From Parabacteroides sp. PF5-6 (GTDB taxonomy: Bacteria; Bacteroidota; Bacteroidia; Bacteroidales; Tannerellaceae): a stretch of DNA of 64,000 nucleotides. Where the stretch lies: assembly GCF_029504695.1 (NCBI RefSeq), contig NZ_JAQFIN010000004.1:1-64000 (forward strand), in the 5' to 3' direction. Made by a program: the position numbers and the translations under genes. Positions within the stretch are counted from its first letter, which is position 1, and each line of letters opens with the position of its first letter. Under the pieces are notes generated by a model. That model did not search any database. It was not told the origin of the DNA and saw nothing but the letters and a program-made list of their open reading frames with translations. Positions 16,862 to 26,441 of the stretch are shown in pieces.

Positions 16862-18205
16862 ATGAAGTTAAAAGCAATTTTATTTGGAGCAATAGTTGCT
16901 CTGTCGCTGACCGCGTGTTCGAATGACAACCCGGATCAGATCGACCAACCGGTGGTACCCTCTGATAAAACCACATTGAATGTATTAGTGAATGACGCCA
17001 TGACAAAATCCGACGCTGATGCCTCGGCAGTTATGAATTCTTTACAGGTGTTGGTATTCAATGCCACACAGTATGGTCTTGTATTGGAAAAGATCGGTAA
17101 GCAAGACGCGCAATACGATTACCGGTCAGAAGAAATCGAAATCAGCGCCGGTAGAAAAGCCGTTCTGGTGATCGCCAACTACCCACAGTTAGACCTGGTG
17201 GAAGACGCGGTCAACGGAACCCCGATCACCGAGGTATTGAATATGGTGAAAGATTTCGAGGAAGACCTGGAAGTTGATGGCGCGCTGACGATGAACAGCC
17301 GCTTGTACAAAGACATTACGGTTTCTTTGGGTAAGCGCCATTACTTGGGTTTCCCGGTGGTAGATCCCAACTCGGTATCGTATGAAGTATCCAAACCGGT
17401 CACTTTGTTCCGCAACGTTGCCCGTATCCGTTTGGCCTCTGTCCATATCATGGGCGATAAATTGGTCAATAGCGAGCAATATCCCGGCCTGGTGATGGAA
17501 CTGCAGCAAGCCTATATCCTGCACGCCAAAGAAATGACGATGCTGGTGGGACAGGACGGAACAGCCTGGGGTTCAACTTCCGCTCAGAATGTGAACTATA
17601 TCAATGGCTACCCGGGTGTAGACGAAAACAACCAGACGATCTATATGCGCAATGAGAATGCGAAGTACACCTCCCTGTTGGGCCCGTTCCGCTTCTTTGA
17701 AGGCTATAATAAAGAATGTAGATATCTCTTCGACCTGACAACAGACACGCATACGCTCTTCGACGGGAAGAACGGCAATCCGGAACCGGTGGAGTTCTAT
17801 GTCTATGAAAACCCATACGGCGAAGATTTCGAAGGAATCCAAACCCTTCTGGTGTTGAAGGTCGACTTCTCTTATGTGGTGCCTCATCCTTCGTTGGCTA
17901 TCGATCCCGGAGCAGCGGATAGTGATATGATCCGTGAACATTTCACTCGTTATTATACGGTAGCGGTTGGTGAGCATGGCTTCTCGTTGCCGAGAGGTTT
18001 CAAAGGCATTGGCACACCGCGCGATCAGGAGAAGGAAGGCCAGGAATACTGGGGAATCTACCGTAACCTGCAATACAATGTGCATTTCTCAATCCAGGGT
18101 GAAGGTTATATCGATGATAAAGGCGATAAAGGCCAACAATTCCTGCAAGCTAAAGTCGAAGTGGCTCCCTGGGGCGAAGTCGACCAGTATGTGATTGTTG
18201 AATAA
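16862..18205 (+). CDS. FimA/Mfa1-type fimbrillin lipoprotein, locus A subunit 1
   Basis: This 447-residue lipoprotein opens with the MKLKAI signal shared by many paralogues here and has lipobox LTAC at about 16-19. The N-domain shows the fimbrillin pattern: LNVLVNDAMTKSD strand, LQVLVFNATQYGL, and ISAGRKAVLVIANYP. The protein ends in a terminal strand with VEVAPWGEVDQYVIVE. In type V pili the precursor is lipidated, exported, cleaved, and polymerised by strand exchange involving the C-terminal strand. The coding sequence is more GC-rich than the next gene. It has its own promoter, without the shared operator repeats, and is followed by an inverted repeat at 18216. Confidence 0.88.
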   Translation: MKLKAILFGAIVALSLTACSNDNPDQIDQPVVPSDKTTLNVLVNDAMTKSDADASAVMNSLQVLVFNATQYGLVLEKIGKQDAQYDYRSEEIEISAGRKAVLVIANYPQLDLVEDAVNGTPITEVLNMVKDFEEDLEVDGALTMNSRLYKDITVSLGKRHYLGFPVVDPNSVSYEVSKPVTLFRNVARIRLASVHIMGDKLVNSEQYPGLVMELQQAYILHAKEMTMLVGQDGTAWGSTSAQNVNYINGYPGVDENNQTIYMRNENAKYTSLLGPFRFFEGYNKECRYLFDLTTDTHTLFDGKNGNPEPVEFYVYENPYGEDFEGIQTLLVLKVDFSYVVPHPSLAIDPGAADSDMIREHFTRYYTVAVGEHGFSLPRGFKGIGTPRDQEKEGQEYWGIYRNLQYNVHFSIQGEGYIDDKGDKGQQFLQAKVEVAPWGEVDQYVIVE

Positions 18206-18215
18206 ACTAGCTTTC

Positions 18216-18276
18216 GCACACAGATCACACCGATTCGGCCGATTTCCGATCCGCATAATCCGTGTCATCTGTGTGC
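18216..18276. repeat. Dispersed inverted repeat
   Basis: GCACACAGATCACAC and GTGTCATCTGTGTGC form imperfect arms around a GC-rich centre. A related half-element occurs at 33345-33405 and fragments near 26455. It may help end the upstream transcript, although there is no T-tract. Confidence 0.65.
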
Positions 18277-18414
18277 AAACAGACTGAAACACCCATTGGG
18301 GAGACCCTCTCGGACTTCCCGAATGAAATGCTTCCCTCCCTTTTTGAGAGGAAAGTCTATCAAAATAGTTTATCCGTTTTATATAATACCTGTTTTTCAT
18401 CGGTTTACCGTGTT

Positions 18415-18534
18415 ATTTTTATCAAATAAACCTATATTTCTATCAAAGTGCAGGGAAACGATTGTTTGAGCTTTTTACCCCTTTTTTTTGAGCGGATTGC
18501 CTCGTTCGACATTCGAGCAGTCCGTCTATATTTG
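18415..18534 (+). promoter_or_regulatory. Fimbrial-type operator and promoter for the 18735 gene
   Basis: TTTTATCAAA-like boxes at about 18415 and 18437 are 22 bp apart. TTTTACCC starts at 18473, a CCTCGT box lies 27 bp further at 18500, and TATATTTG lies another 27 bp on at 18527-18534. About 200 nt of leader separate the promoter from the ATG. Confidence 0.7.
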
Positions 18535-18734
18535 CGTTGTGGTTCTCAAAGGGAAATATTTTTTTTCTGTCGGACCCGAACAATTTCAACATATTCTTGT
18601 TTAGAGTATGTCTGATGAAAAACGATAAAGAGCAACCGTTAAACAGGAAGCAACCGTTTAAACTGGAATATAAAACAATTATATATAAGCGAAAGTAATT
18701 AACTGTAATACTAATTTTTTAAAATTTGAGACTT

Positions 18735-20174
18735 ATGAAACTTAAAAATTTGTTATTTGGAACCATGGTCGCGCTGGCGTTCACTGCTTGTTCAAGCGAC
18801 AACGATCCCGTTATTGAACCGACACCGACTCCAGGTGCGGATGCAGCATTCTTAAATGTGAAAACAATGAGCATTCAAACGAAAGCTGAAACTGGTGATG
18901 CAACAATCACTAATATGCATGTTTTTGTGTATTCCGGAGGTAATCTGGAAATAAAGAGCTCTAATCATGGATTAGGAGTCTACACAGATGCAAACGATGA
19001 GGTAACCGAGATTGCTGTAAGCCCGGGTAATAAGGAAATTATTGTTGTGGCAAACGCTCCGGCAGGTGCTTTTGATGATGTTGTTAAAGGTACAGCTAAA
19101 AGTGTTTTGTTAGGTAAAACCGTTGATTTAGCAACTGAAGTTTTAGGTGAAGATGCAAAAGGCTTCTCTATGAACAGTGGATTATTCGCTGTCTCTTTAC
19201 AAGCTAACGTGAATAACTTCCTGGGTTATACTGACAACGAAATAACAGCTGCAGGTGGTGGTTATAAAGTTGTACCTGCTGCAGGTAACTTGACAGTTGC
19301 AGGTCGTGTTCCATTGTATCGCAACGTGGCTAAGATCAATTTGAAAGGTGTAAATATCAGTAAGAACTTAAATGCAACACAATATCCGAATGCTGCGTTT
19401 ACAGTTAAAGCTGTCTATCTGTTGCATACACCGAAATTGTCTTCTTTGATTGCTAATGATTACAAAGCATGGGGACCGACTTATAATGTATCCGGTGGTT
19501 ATTATAACAGTGCAACAAATACTGTTTATGCAAATTCTTGGGTTAAATATATGACTACTCCGTACAACCCGGAAGAAATAGATGAAACGAAACTGGAATA
19601 TCCGGTGATTAAAAAAGCCTTTATCAATGCAGCACTTGATGGTGCTCCGGTTTATGCTAATCTGTCTAACTTAGTTTATGAAATGCCGTCAGGAACGATT
19701 ACTGCTCCATGGGCACCGGGTGCAAACGAAAATGAAAACGCAGACGAATGCTACTTCTATGCGTATGAAAATGCAGCAAAAGGCAACAACCAGCTTGAAA
19801 CATTATTGGTTGTTATGGGTGATTTCTCTTGGGATAGCGCTAATAAAGACGAAGGCAGAATTACTGCTTCAGAGCGTTATTATCCTGTTGCTGTAGGTGT
19901 TGATGGTGTTGCTGCTGATGGTTTTACTATTAATAGTGGTTTCTTCGGAGCTGTAGAAGAAAGATATACGACTGCAAATGGTAAATTCTTCGGCGTACTG
20001 AGAAATCTTGAGTACAATGTAACTGTTGGTATCGCAGGTGTGGGTTATAAAACTCCGTTTGGTCCTCCGACAGGTCCTGGTGAAGGTCCTGGTCCTGACG
20101 AAACCGTTCTGCACGTGGCTACAGAAGTTGTAGACTTCGGTCAAGTTACCCAAGGTCATGTAGTAACAGAATAA
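18735..20174 (+). CDS. FimA/Mfa1-type fimbrillin lipoprotein, locus A subunit 2 (possible major stalk)
   Basis: This ~479-residue lipoprotein starts MKLKNLLFG with lipobox FTAC. Fimbrillin features include LNVKTMSIQTKAE, MHVFVYSGG, and SPGNKEIIVVANAP. A Pro/Gly-rich linker (about 448-462) precedes the last strand, which ends VVDFGQVTQGHVVTE. Codon use (gct, ggt, gtt and ttg heavy) differs from the neighbouring fimbrillin at 16862 and, with its own operator-rich promoter and terminator, suggests a strongly expressed major subunit; that is inference. I chose the ATG at 18735 over a TTG at 18726 because it restores the shared MKLK opening. Confidence 0.88.
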   Translation: MKLKNLLFGTMVALAFTACSSDNDPVIEPTPTPGADAAFLNVKTMSIQTKAETGDATITNMHVFVYSGGNLEIKSSNHGLGVYTDANDEVTEIAVSPGNKEIIVVANAPAGAFDDVVKGTAKSVLLGKTVDLATEVLGEDAKGFSMNSGLFAVSLQANVNNFLGYTDNEITAAGGGYKVVPAAGNLTVAGRVPLYRNVAKINLKGVNISKNLNATQYPNAAFTVKAVYLLHTPKLSSLIANDYKAWGPTYNVSGGYYNSATNTVYANSWVKYMTTPYNPEEIDETKLEYPVIKKAFINAALDGAPVYANLSNLVYEMPSGTITAPWAPGANENENADECYFYAYENAAKGNNQLETLLVVMGDFSWDSANKDEGRITASERYYPVAVGVDGVAADGFTINSGFFGAVEERYTTANGKFFGVLRNLEYNVTVGIAGVGYKTPFGPPTGPGEGPGPDETVLHVATEVVDFGQVTQGHVVTE

Positions 20175-20195
20175 TCTATCGATTATCTAAATATA

Positions 20196-20226
20196 AAGCC
20201 TCCGGAATTTCCGGGGGCTTTTTTGT
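20196..20226 (+). terminator. Terminator after the 18735 fimbrillin
   Basis: AAGCCTCCGGAA and TTCCGGGGGCTT pair directly, followed by a T-run. It isolates this gene from the next one. Confidence 0.9.
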
Positions 20227-20621
20227 GTTTAGCTCTTTCCGGCTTGCGTTGCGTGAAGGCGAAGTCTGGGCGCTTCGGATCACCCCGAACCGTAGGTCGC
20301 TTACGAAGCGTAAAGCAAAAACTATGGATCACCTCTTCTTCGGTAGTAAAAAAATACGCAGAGGATGCAGATTAATTCTGTTTTTCTTTAACCCATGATA
20401 ATCAACCGATATAGCTCTTTGTGGCGTCTGGGGCAGCGTTTGGGAGGCCGGGATCTGAGTTAAATATCCGCTTGAAGAGCCCGATAAGATAAATAGTTGA
20501 AAATAGACGCCTTCCCTGCCGAACATTTTCTTTGTTATATTGTTTAAAACTAAGAAATGGAAAGTGCAGAGGAGGCTTGATTTTAGGCGGTGACCGTTGA
20601 TTTTATTGCATTACCGAGGTA
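20227..20621. other. Intergenic stretch upstream of the 20753 operator, no gene recognised
   Basis: About 395 bp with no supported gene. The only open frame of note (20329-20526, minus) has no recognisable feature. Confidence 0.5.
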
Positions 20622-20710
20622 AATCTATCACCCCAAAAAAGATGATACTTTCATCTATTAATATAGAGAGAAGCACCTATCAGCGGTATTGAGGAGAACT
20701 TCTATTTTTG
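20622..20710 (+). promoter_or_regulatory. Fimbrial-type operator and promoter for the 20753 operon
   Basis: An ATCTATCAC box near 20622, TTTCATCT at 20649, CCTATC at 20676 and TATTTTTG at 20703-20710 have start-to-start spacings of 27, 27 and 27 bp. The leader is short, about 40 nt. Confidence 0.75.
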
Positions 20711-20752
20711 TATCATAAATTATTCAAGATAAACGAAATAATTATATACCTT

Positions 20753-22042
20753 ATGAAACTGAAGAATTATATTTTATGCGCAGCAGCTCTTTCCTTTTTG
20801 TTCAGCTGCTCGGACAATGAACCGATTTTAGACAAACCGGTGGAAACCGCGACAACGTTATCTCTTGTAACCACTGAATTGCAAACTAGGGCAGACAACA
20901 ATCCAAACATTGAGAATCTGGTGGTAGCTATTTATAATGCGGATGGCACAGCCGTTATAACAGTAGATCCGACTGAAAATCCGACATTCGAAATAGATGG
21001 TGTTGACGGCTTTAGCCAAGATATTGCTATCTCTCCGGGAAACCATAAAGTGTTAGTACTGGCCAATATCGCAAAATCAGCCGTGGAAGGAAAAAGCTTG
21101 ACTACCCTGTTGACAACAGGAGTGCTGACTTTGGATAATGAAGGTAAAAGCAAAAATGACGATGGCGATGAATACCTGACCATGAGCAGTAAGGTGATTG
21201 ATGTTACTTTTTATCCGAATGTTCGAAACCTGATGGGACATACCACAGCAGGAGCGGGAGAAAAAATCGTTTACCAGGAAGACGGTGGTCCTATTAAGCT
21301 GTATCGTCACCTCTCTACTGTTGAGTTGACAGGTATCGCTTTAGTAAAAAAGACTCCTTATGGTAAAGGAATTAGTTTTAAACTAAAAGAAGTTTTTATG
21401 GCGAATGTAAAAAGCCAGAGCCGGATGGTAGCCGACTGGTCGACTGCTGATCTGCTTAAGAATCGCTCGGTAGAAGTGAATTTTACGGATGTGGCTAACT
21501 GGTGGTATGGCAATGTTGCTGATATGGATGGTTATTATAAAGGTTTTGAAGGTGGAACGGTTAAGGCTGGCTTGTTAAGCAGCGGCACAATCACGGATGT
21601 TACTTTGGATCGTGGCAATCCTGAGACACCTGGCGCTCTTGAAGGTCCGATGTATACTGGTGAGAATAATATTGTTGCCGGTCCTTTTAAGGTTTATGAA
21701 AATGAACTGCCGGAAGCAAATGGAAAAATCGGCTATCAGACATTATTGGTGGTTAAAGGAGATTATACCTATATCCCGGATGGTGAGGTTGATGAAGTTA
21801 CTGTGGTGGATAAATATTATTCAGTTCCCATCAACAATGCTGGAACAGAGGCTGCCGAATCGGTAAAAGGTATTTTACGTCCCCATTTCGGAATTATCCG
21901 GAACAATAACTACACCCTGACCATGGGTATTAACGGTCCGGGTTCTAACAATCCCTACCAGCCCGATGCCTTTATTAATGTAAATGCGGAGATACGGGTA
22001 GCCGACTGGACTCAGGTGGTTCTCGGCGGTGACTTAAACTAA
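20753..22042 (+). CDS. FimA/Mfa1-type fimbrillin lipoprotein, locus A subunit 3
   Basis: The 429-residue lipoprotein (ATG at 20753, MKLKNYIL) has lipobox LFSC. It has the fimbrillin N-domain (LSLVTTELQTRAD, LVVAIYNADG, ISPGNHKVLVLANIA) and a C-terminal strand around AEIRVADWTQVV. It appears to head an operon with the anchor-like gene 45 bp downstream and two more fimbrillins. An upstream in-frame TTG would add 15 residues lacking signal character and would lie inside the promoter, so it was not used. Confidence 0.88.
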   Translation: MKLKNYILCAAALSFLFSCSDNEPILDKPVETATTLSLVTTELQTRADNNPNIENLVVAIYNADGTAVITVDPTENPTFEIDGVDGFSQDIAISPGNHKVLVLANIAKSAVEGKSLTTLLTTGVLTLDNEGKSKNDDGDEYLTMSSKVIDVTFYPNVRNLMGHTTAGAGEKIVYQEDGGPIKLYRHLSTVELTGIALVKKTPYGKGISFKLKEVFMANVKSQSRMVADWSTADLLKNRSVEVNFTDVANWWYGNVADMDGYYKGFEGGTVKAGLLSSGTITDVTLDRGNPETPGALEGPMYTGENNIVAGPFKVYENELPEANGKIGYQTLLVVKGDYTYIPDGEVDEVTVVDKYYSVPINNAGTEAAESVKGILRPHFGIIRNNNYTLTMGINGPGSNNPYQPDAFINVNAEIRVADWTQVVLGGDLN

Positions 22043-22087
22043 TAGCGAGCAAAAAGAAAAAGATATAAAACGAAAAACAGTACAGTT

Positions 22088-23002
22088 ATGAAACATATAT
22101 TTTCAAAAACAAAAGCCCTTTTGATGGTACTCTGTATCGGTTGGGGGATCATGGCTACCAGTTGTATCAATGAAGACCTGGATGCTTGTCGTACGTATAA
22201 ACTGACACTGCAGGTATTGAACCTGCAAGGGTATGATATCACTGAAGGGTCGGCCGAAGATGTTCAGGATGCTTCCGTATTTATCTTTGATGAAAACGGG
22301 AAACACCTGGAAACCGTGAAGATGACCAGTGCGCAGATCGTAACCCGCACACCGATTGAGATCAATTATCCGGCGGCTAAGAAATTACAGATTGTAGCCT
22401 GGGGAAATGTCAATAATGATTTGCAACAACTGCAGGTTGGCGCTACAATCGATGACCTGAAGATACAGGTGAAGAAATCGAACAGCTACGCGCAATCACC
22501 CGCTGAACTTTATTTCGGCGACGATGAAGTGCCCTTAAGCCTGGGTACATTAACCAAAGATGAAGAAGTGCCTATCCAGTTGGCTGTCGGCAGACTGCAG
22601 ATGCGTACCTTGAATCTGGACAGAGGATTAGCTAATAATGGCTTGCGTTCGGATGTCGAGTGCCAGTTCTTCTTTAAAGAAACACTGGACCAACTGAACT
22701 CCAAAGGCGAAGTAGAAGGAAATGATGTCGCTTACGACCCGGATGCCGAATGGGTTGGCAGCGAATGGGAAATGACGGAATTTGATACGATCTTCCCCGG
22801 CGAATTGCAATTGGGAACAATCGAAGCCAATGGCATAGAGATCGGAAATGCAGATAGAGACTACGAAACAAAAGAACTGTTGAGAGCTGAAGCCGGACAT
22901 GATACGATCGTTGTCTTTGTTTGGGGGGATGATGGCGAATACCTTGGCGCGCGCATCAAAGTTCGTCCCTGGGGATATATTGAAGACGATATTGAATGGT
23001 AA
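22088..23002 (+). CDS. Mfa2/FimB-like anchor lipoprotein
   Basis: This 304-residue lipoprotein has lipobox ATSC (about 23-26) followed by INEDLDAC, a typical Mfa2/FimB opening. VFIFDENGKHLETVKM and LQIVAWGNVNNDLQQL match the family pattern, and the C-terminus reads GARIKVRPWGYIEDDIEW. Mfa2 and FimB are known to anchor the pilus in the outer membrane and control its length. Its position between fimbrillin genes in locus A fits that role. It is related to the stand-alone gene at 12669. Confidence 0.88.
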   Translation: MKHIFSKTKALLMVLCIGWGIMATSCINEDLDACRTYKLTLQVLNLQGYDITEGSAEDVQDASVFIFDENGKHLETVKMTSAQIVTRTPIEINYPAAKKLQIVAWGNVNNDLQQLQVGATIDDLKIQVKKSNSYAQSPAELYFGDDEVPLSLGTLTKDEEVPIQLAVGRLQMRTLNLDRGLANNGLRSDVECQFFFKETLDQLNSKGEVEGNDVAYDPDAEWVGSEWEMTEFDTIFPGELQLGTIEANGIEIGNADRDYETKELLRAEAGHDTIVVFVWGDDGEYLGARIKVRPWGYIEDDIEW

Positions 23003-23048
23003 ACTAACCGTAAAGAGAAAGAAAAATAATCATTAAAAGTTTAAGCTT

Positions 23049-24206
23049 ATGAAACTGAAAAATATAATAATCGCTCTGGGTGTATTGGTCGCTTTTTCGG
23101 CCTGCTCGAAAGATGACGATGCTCAGGAACAGCAGAAAGATAAAGCATATCTTTCTATAAAGGTAGCGAATAAAACGATCTCGAAAGCGGAAGTTGACCC
23201 GCATGAATTGCCGGGCGAAGCCAATATCAATAATCTGGCGGCTTTCGTATTCAATGCCACGACCCTCGAAGGTGTAGGCGGTAAGATGGAAGTATTAACC
23301 GATGTGTCCCATGAATATGAGATGACCGGTATCCCGGCATCCAGTGGCGCTGACCCGGTGATGATCGTATTGGTGGCCAACGCCCCGGCTTCTGTCATGT
23401 CAGGAGTAAAGAACTATGCGGATCTGCAGAGCGCTTTGGCGCAGTTGAGCTATCAAGAGCAATCCAACCTGACGATGAGTACGCAGGTGATCACTTCCGA
23501 TTTCCCGCTGGACTATGGAGATAACTATATCGGTTTCGGACCCGGATATGAAAATATCAATAATATCAGCGAACCGCTTTGGCTGACCCGCCTTCCGGCA
23601 CGCCTGGAAGTGACCGGTATCAGTACGAAGTTTACCCGCGCGGAACTGCTGGGACGTAAAGTGCGCATCAATGGTTTCTATTATACAAATGTGAAAAACG
23701 AATCCCATTACTTCAGCGTAGCCGATTGGGGCGTGGTTCAGGTAGATAGTGAAACAAGCAATTCCGGCGTTACTTATACTACCGGTGTAGAGATTGATAA
23801 TGATAATCCGGCGACCGATCTTTATTATACCAACTATGTGATGGAGAACCTGGGACCGGAAACCCCGACAGCGATCGTGGTCAGTGCCACCCTAAGCGCC
23901 TCGGATGAGTACGAAGCAGAAACCGTATTCTTCCGCGCCAATATTCACAATCAGAACACCACGCTGTTCCAAGATGGTATCAATGTTTCTCACCGGTTTA
24001 TCAAACGTAACTTTGTGTATCGCATCACCATGGCTTTCGGTGATAATGCCTTCAATGGGACCAATACCGATCCGGACCCGGAACCACCGATAGATCCACC
24101 GGTAGATCCTCCTGTAGATCCGGATCCAGATCCTACGATTTTCAATCTCTCTGTTGAAGTGGTAGGCTGGGGTGAAGTAGACCAGTATGTTGAGATTAAG
24201 GAATAA
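23049..24206 (+). CDS. FimA/Mfa1-type fimbrillin lipoprotein, locus A subunit 4
   Basis: This 385-residue lipoprotein starts MKLKNIII with lipobox FSAC. It has the N-domain blocks AYLSIKVANKTISKAE, LAAFVFNATT and VMIVLVANAPASV. Near the end a Pro/Asp repeat linker (about 342-368) leads into the last strand, VEVVGWGEVDQYVEIKE, which is nearly the same as the end of the 16862 fimbrillin. It is probably a minor or alternative subunit of the same pilus, co-transcribed with its neighbours (46-bp and 38-bp gaps). Confidence 0.87.
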   Translation: MKLKNIIIALGVLVAFSACSKDDDAQEQQKDKAYLSIKVANKTISKAEVDPHELPGEANINNLAAFVFNATTLEGVGGKMEVLTDVSHEYEMTGIPASSGADPVMIVLVANAPASVMSGVKNYADLQSALAQLSYQEQSNLTMSTQVITSDFPLDYGDNYIGFGPGYENINNISEPLWLTRLPARLEVTGISTKFTRAELLGRKVRINGFYYTNVKNESHYFSVADWGVVQVDSETSNSGVTYTTGVEIDNDNPATDLYYTNYVMENLGPETPTAIVVSATLSASDEYEAETVFFRANIHNQNTTLFQDGINVSHRFIKRNFVYRITMAFGDNAFNGTNTDPDPEPPIDPPVDPPVDPDPDPTIFNLSVEVVGWGEVDQYVEIKE

Positions 24207-24244
24207 ACAAAAAGGAAAAAGTAAACCAGAAAAAAGTAAAGCGT

Positions 24245-25597
24245 ATGAAACGAATATATTTATATATGACCTTATTGGCAGCCTTGCTGATGACAGGCTG
24301 TTCCAATGACGATTTGGGACCGGAAACTCCGACTCCGCAAGGTGACGCCGAGATCGCACTGACGATCGGTGTGGGCGATGGACTGACAGTGACTTCCAAA
24401 GCGGAGGGAGACGTGACAAATAATCCTAACCTGAAGGGAAGGGACGCATTTGAAACTAAAATCACTCGGTTGACGGCGATTATATTCAATGGGAATAAGG
24501 TGGAAGCCGCTAAGACGGTGGAAAATGAAAATGGGATCAATGCCATTGGTGATATTGTTGTTCCGGTAGAGACGTATGATATTGCTTTGGTAGCTAATGG
24601 ACCGGAAAATCTGGAGACAGTGGCTGACTTGGATGCTTATAAAGCGAAAGTGATGTCTATCGATAGCCAGGAAAGCGGATTGGTTATGGTGCGCTATTTG
24701 AAAGGTGTTACTTTAATTGCTGAAACGGATGAGAACGGACAATGGATCCGCCGGACGTTTAATTATCTGCGTGAAAATGACGCTATTCATGCATCTGCGC
24801 CTTCTACAACTGATATAAATGTAGCAGCGAATCCATATAATTACGGGGCAGATGCTACAGCTGAAGCTAACCGTATCGTATTGACCCGCTTGGTGGCTCG
24901 CGTAGATTTTGAAACGATTAAAGTTGATTTTACGAATGCCAATCAATTCAAAGGAGCTACTTTTAAACTGGCGAAAGTATATGTGGTGAATGTTCGTCCG
25001 AATACATTGCTCCATCCGGGAGAAACTAACGGATATGAATCAGCCGCAGCGGATGATGCTTCTTACCTCTATTATCGTGGAGCACCGGCTACTTTTGTTG
25101 CTCCTACTGATGTTGTTGATCACTTGATCGATCCCGCATCTAAAGCACATGATTCCTGGAACCCGTTGGTGAAGGATTACTCCGCAGAAGCGGCAGGTGT
25201 TATTGAAATAAAAGATGGTGACCCTGTATATGATTTCACAAGCACCGCCACCCGGGATCAATTTAGCTGTTATGCCTTTGAAAACAGTAATCCGACGACA
25301 GAAGGTGGTTATCAAGCTCGCTTTGTGATCGAAGGACAAATCTACTATGCTGATGAAACAGCCTATGAAACACCGAGTTACTATCATGTGGTATTGAATG
25401 CAAAGGCTAAGACTGAGACTGAAAAAGCTATAGGTTTGGTGCATAATAAGATTTATCGTATCCAGGTAACCTTGAAAGGATTAGGTTCAAAAGTGCCGGA
25501 TGAAAATCCGCCGACGTATGCCGATGTTGAAACTATGATCGCAGTAGATTCGTGGAAGATTATCAGGCAGTACGAAGAAGATCCGGATCTGGATTAA
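24245..25597 (+). CDS. Fimbrillin-family lipoprotein, locus A subunit 5
   Basis: The 450-residue lipoprotein has lipobox MTGC at about 16-19. It has the fimbrillin pattern ALTIGVGDGLTVTSKAEGD, LTAIIFNGNK and YDIALVANGPENL, with a final strand at MIAVDSWKIIRQYEE. It is the last fimbrillin of locus A and lies before a hairpin that separates it from the small protein gene at 25711. A role as minor or tip-proximal subunit is plausible but not shown. Confidence 0.85.
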   Translation: MKRIYLYMTLLAALLMTGCSNDDLGPETPTPQGDAEIALTIGVGDGLTVTSKAEGDVTNNPNLKGRDAFETKITRLTAIIFNGNKVEAAKTVENENGINAIGDIVVPVETYDIALVANGPENLETVADLDAYKAKVMSIDSQESGLVMVRYLKGVTLIAETDENGQWIRRTFNYLRENDAIHASAPSTTDINVAANPYNYGADATAEANRIVLTRLVARVDFETIKVDFTNANQFKGATFKLAKVYVVNVRPNTLLHPGETNGYESAAADDASYLYYRGAPATFVAPTDVVDHLIDPASKAHDSWNPLVKDYSAEAAGVIEIKDGDPVYDFTSTATRDQFSCYAFENSNPTTEGGYQARFVIEGQIYYADETAYETPSYYHVVLNAKAKTETEKAIGLVHNKIYRIQVTLKGLGSKVPDENPPTYADVETMIAVDSWKIIRQYEEDPDLD

Positions 25598-25630
25598 CCG
25601 GAGACTAAAAACGCATAATGTAAGGCATTT

Positions 25631-25662
25631 GATCTACCCTTTCGGGGGTAGGTCAATGTTTT
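25631..25662 (+). terminator. Hairpin between the last locus A fimbrillin and the small gene
   Basis: GATCTACCC and GGGTAGGTC pair around TTTCGG, followed by AATGTTTTT. It is a weak terminator or attenuator that would reduce read-through into 25711. Confidence 0.6.
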
Positions 25663-25710
25663 TAACTATATGGGACCCTCAATTAAAAACCCTCAAAACT
25701 CGTTAGTATT

Positions 25711-26037
25711 ATGGAACGCATGATGAAAGTACTTCAACACGAAGTCGACAACACCAATCAGATGATCCTGTATCAGGAAGGCGACAGCTGGTACGCGTAT
25801 GAACATTCGGCTTATTTCCTGGCATCGAAACAATCGGTGATCGTGAAAAAAGAAATCCTGGCCGAAGGATACGATGTAGTACTGGTCAAGGCCAAAGTGG
25901 AAGACCCGCTCTCCCCCTTAGCCGCCGGATTCTCCCTGAAATGGGCAGCAGACGACACCCTGCAATTCGCGATCGATGAACCCATCGCCGGTTTTCCCGA
26001 GTGGAAAGAAAACCAATTGAAGAAGTTCTCCGCTTAA
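25711..26037 (+). CDS. Small conserved protein of unknown function, copy 1
   Basis: This 108-residue cytoplasmic-type protein has no signal peptide. It has the pattern EVDN-x2-Q-x-ILYQEGDSWYAYEHSAYFLA, then GYDVVLVKAKV, then a GFPEWKENQLKKFSA tail. It is clearly paralogous to the protein at 53613-53954. Both copies sit at the end of a fimbrial operon behind a hairpin. I do not recognise a family with a known function, and the context alone suggests a link to pilus expression or an unrelated conserved neighbour. Confidence 0.8.
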   Translation: MERMMKVLQHEVDNTNQMILYQEGDSWYAYEHSAYFLASKQSVIVKKEILAEGYDVVLVKAKVEDPLSPLAAGFSLKWAADDTLQFAIDEPIAGFPEWKENQLKKFSA

Positions 26038-26072
26038 GACATTCAAAAGGATAATGTAAGACGATTTTTTTA

Positions 26073-26105
26073 GCCCCCGCCCCATTTGGAGCGGGGGTTT
26101 TTGTT
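26073..26105 (+). terminator. Terminator of locus A
   Basis: CCCCCGC and GCGGGGG form a strong stem followed by TTTTTG. Confidence 0.92.
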
Positions 26106-26149
26106 GTTATTGGAAAAAATCGGGAGATTTTTTCAGTAGTGAGTAGTGG

Positions 26150-26212
26150 GTAGTTAGTAGTTAGTAGGCGCGGAGCGGGAGGATGGAAGAAAATGTGAAG
26201 ATTTTTTAAGCG
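26150..26212. repeat. Dispersed repeat, copy 1
   Basis: AGTTAGTAGTTAGTAGGCGC, an AGCGG segment and AAATGTGAAGATTTT recur in the same order at 46178-46256. Confidence 0.8.
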
Positions 26213-26213
26213 A

Positions 26214-26441
26214 GCGTAGCGCGTGCCGCAGGCTCTCTTTTGCCGTCAGTTTCAACTGACGGTTTTTAAGCTGGAGGCGTAGCCTCAACCGCTGCGGGTT
26301 TCAACCCCAGCTTAATGATTATGTGTGGGTTGAACGTAATGCTGGGGTTAAAACCCGCAGCGGTTGAGGCTACGCCTCACATTATTCTGACCGTCAGTTG
26401 AAACTGACGGCAAAAGAGAGCCTGCGGCACGCGCTACGCGC
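26214..26441. repeat. Large composite inverted repeat (REP/BIME-like)
   Basis: The left arm (26214-26262 plus 26274-26311) and right arm (26341-26378 plus 26391-26441) are near-perfect reverse complements over roughly 85 bp each. Each arm contains smaller palindromes, including CCGTCAGTTTCAACTGACGG and GAGGCGTAGCCTC. It lies between a strong terminator and the locus B promoter and would form a long cruciform or RNA stem. Confidence 0.9.
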
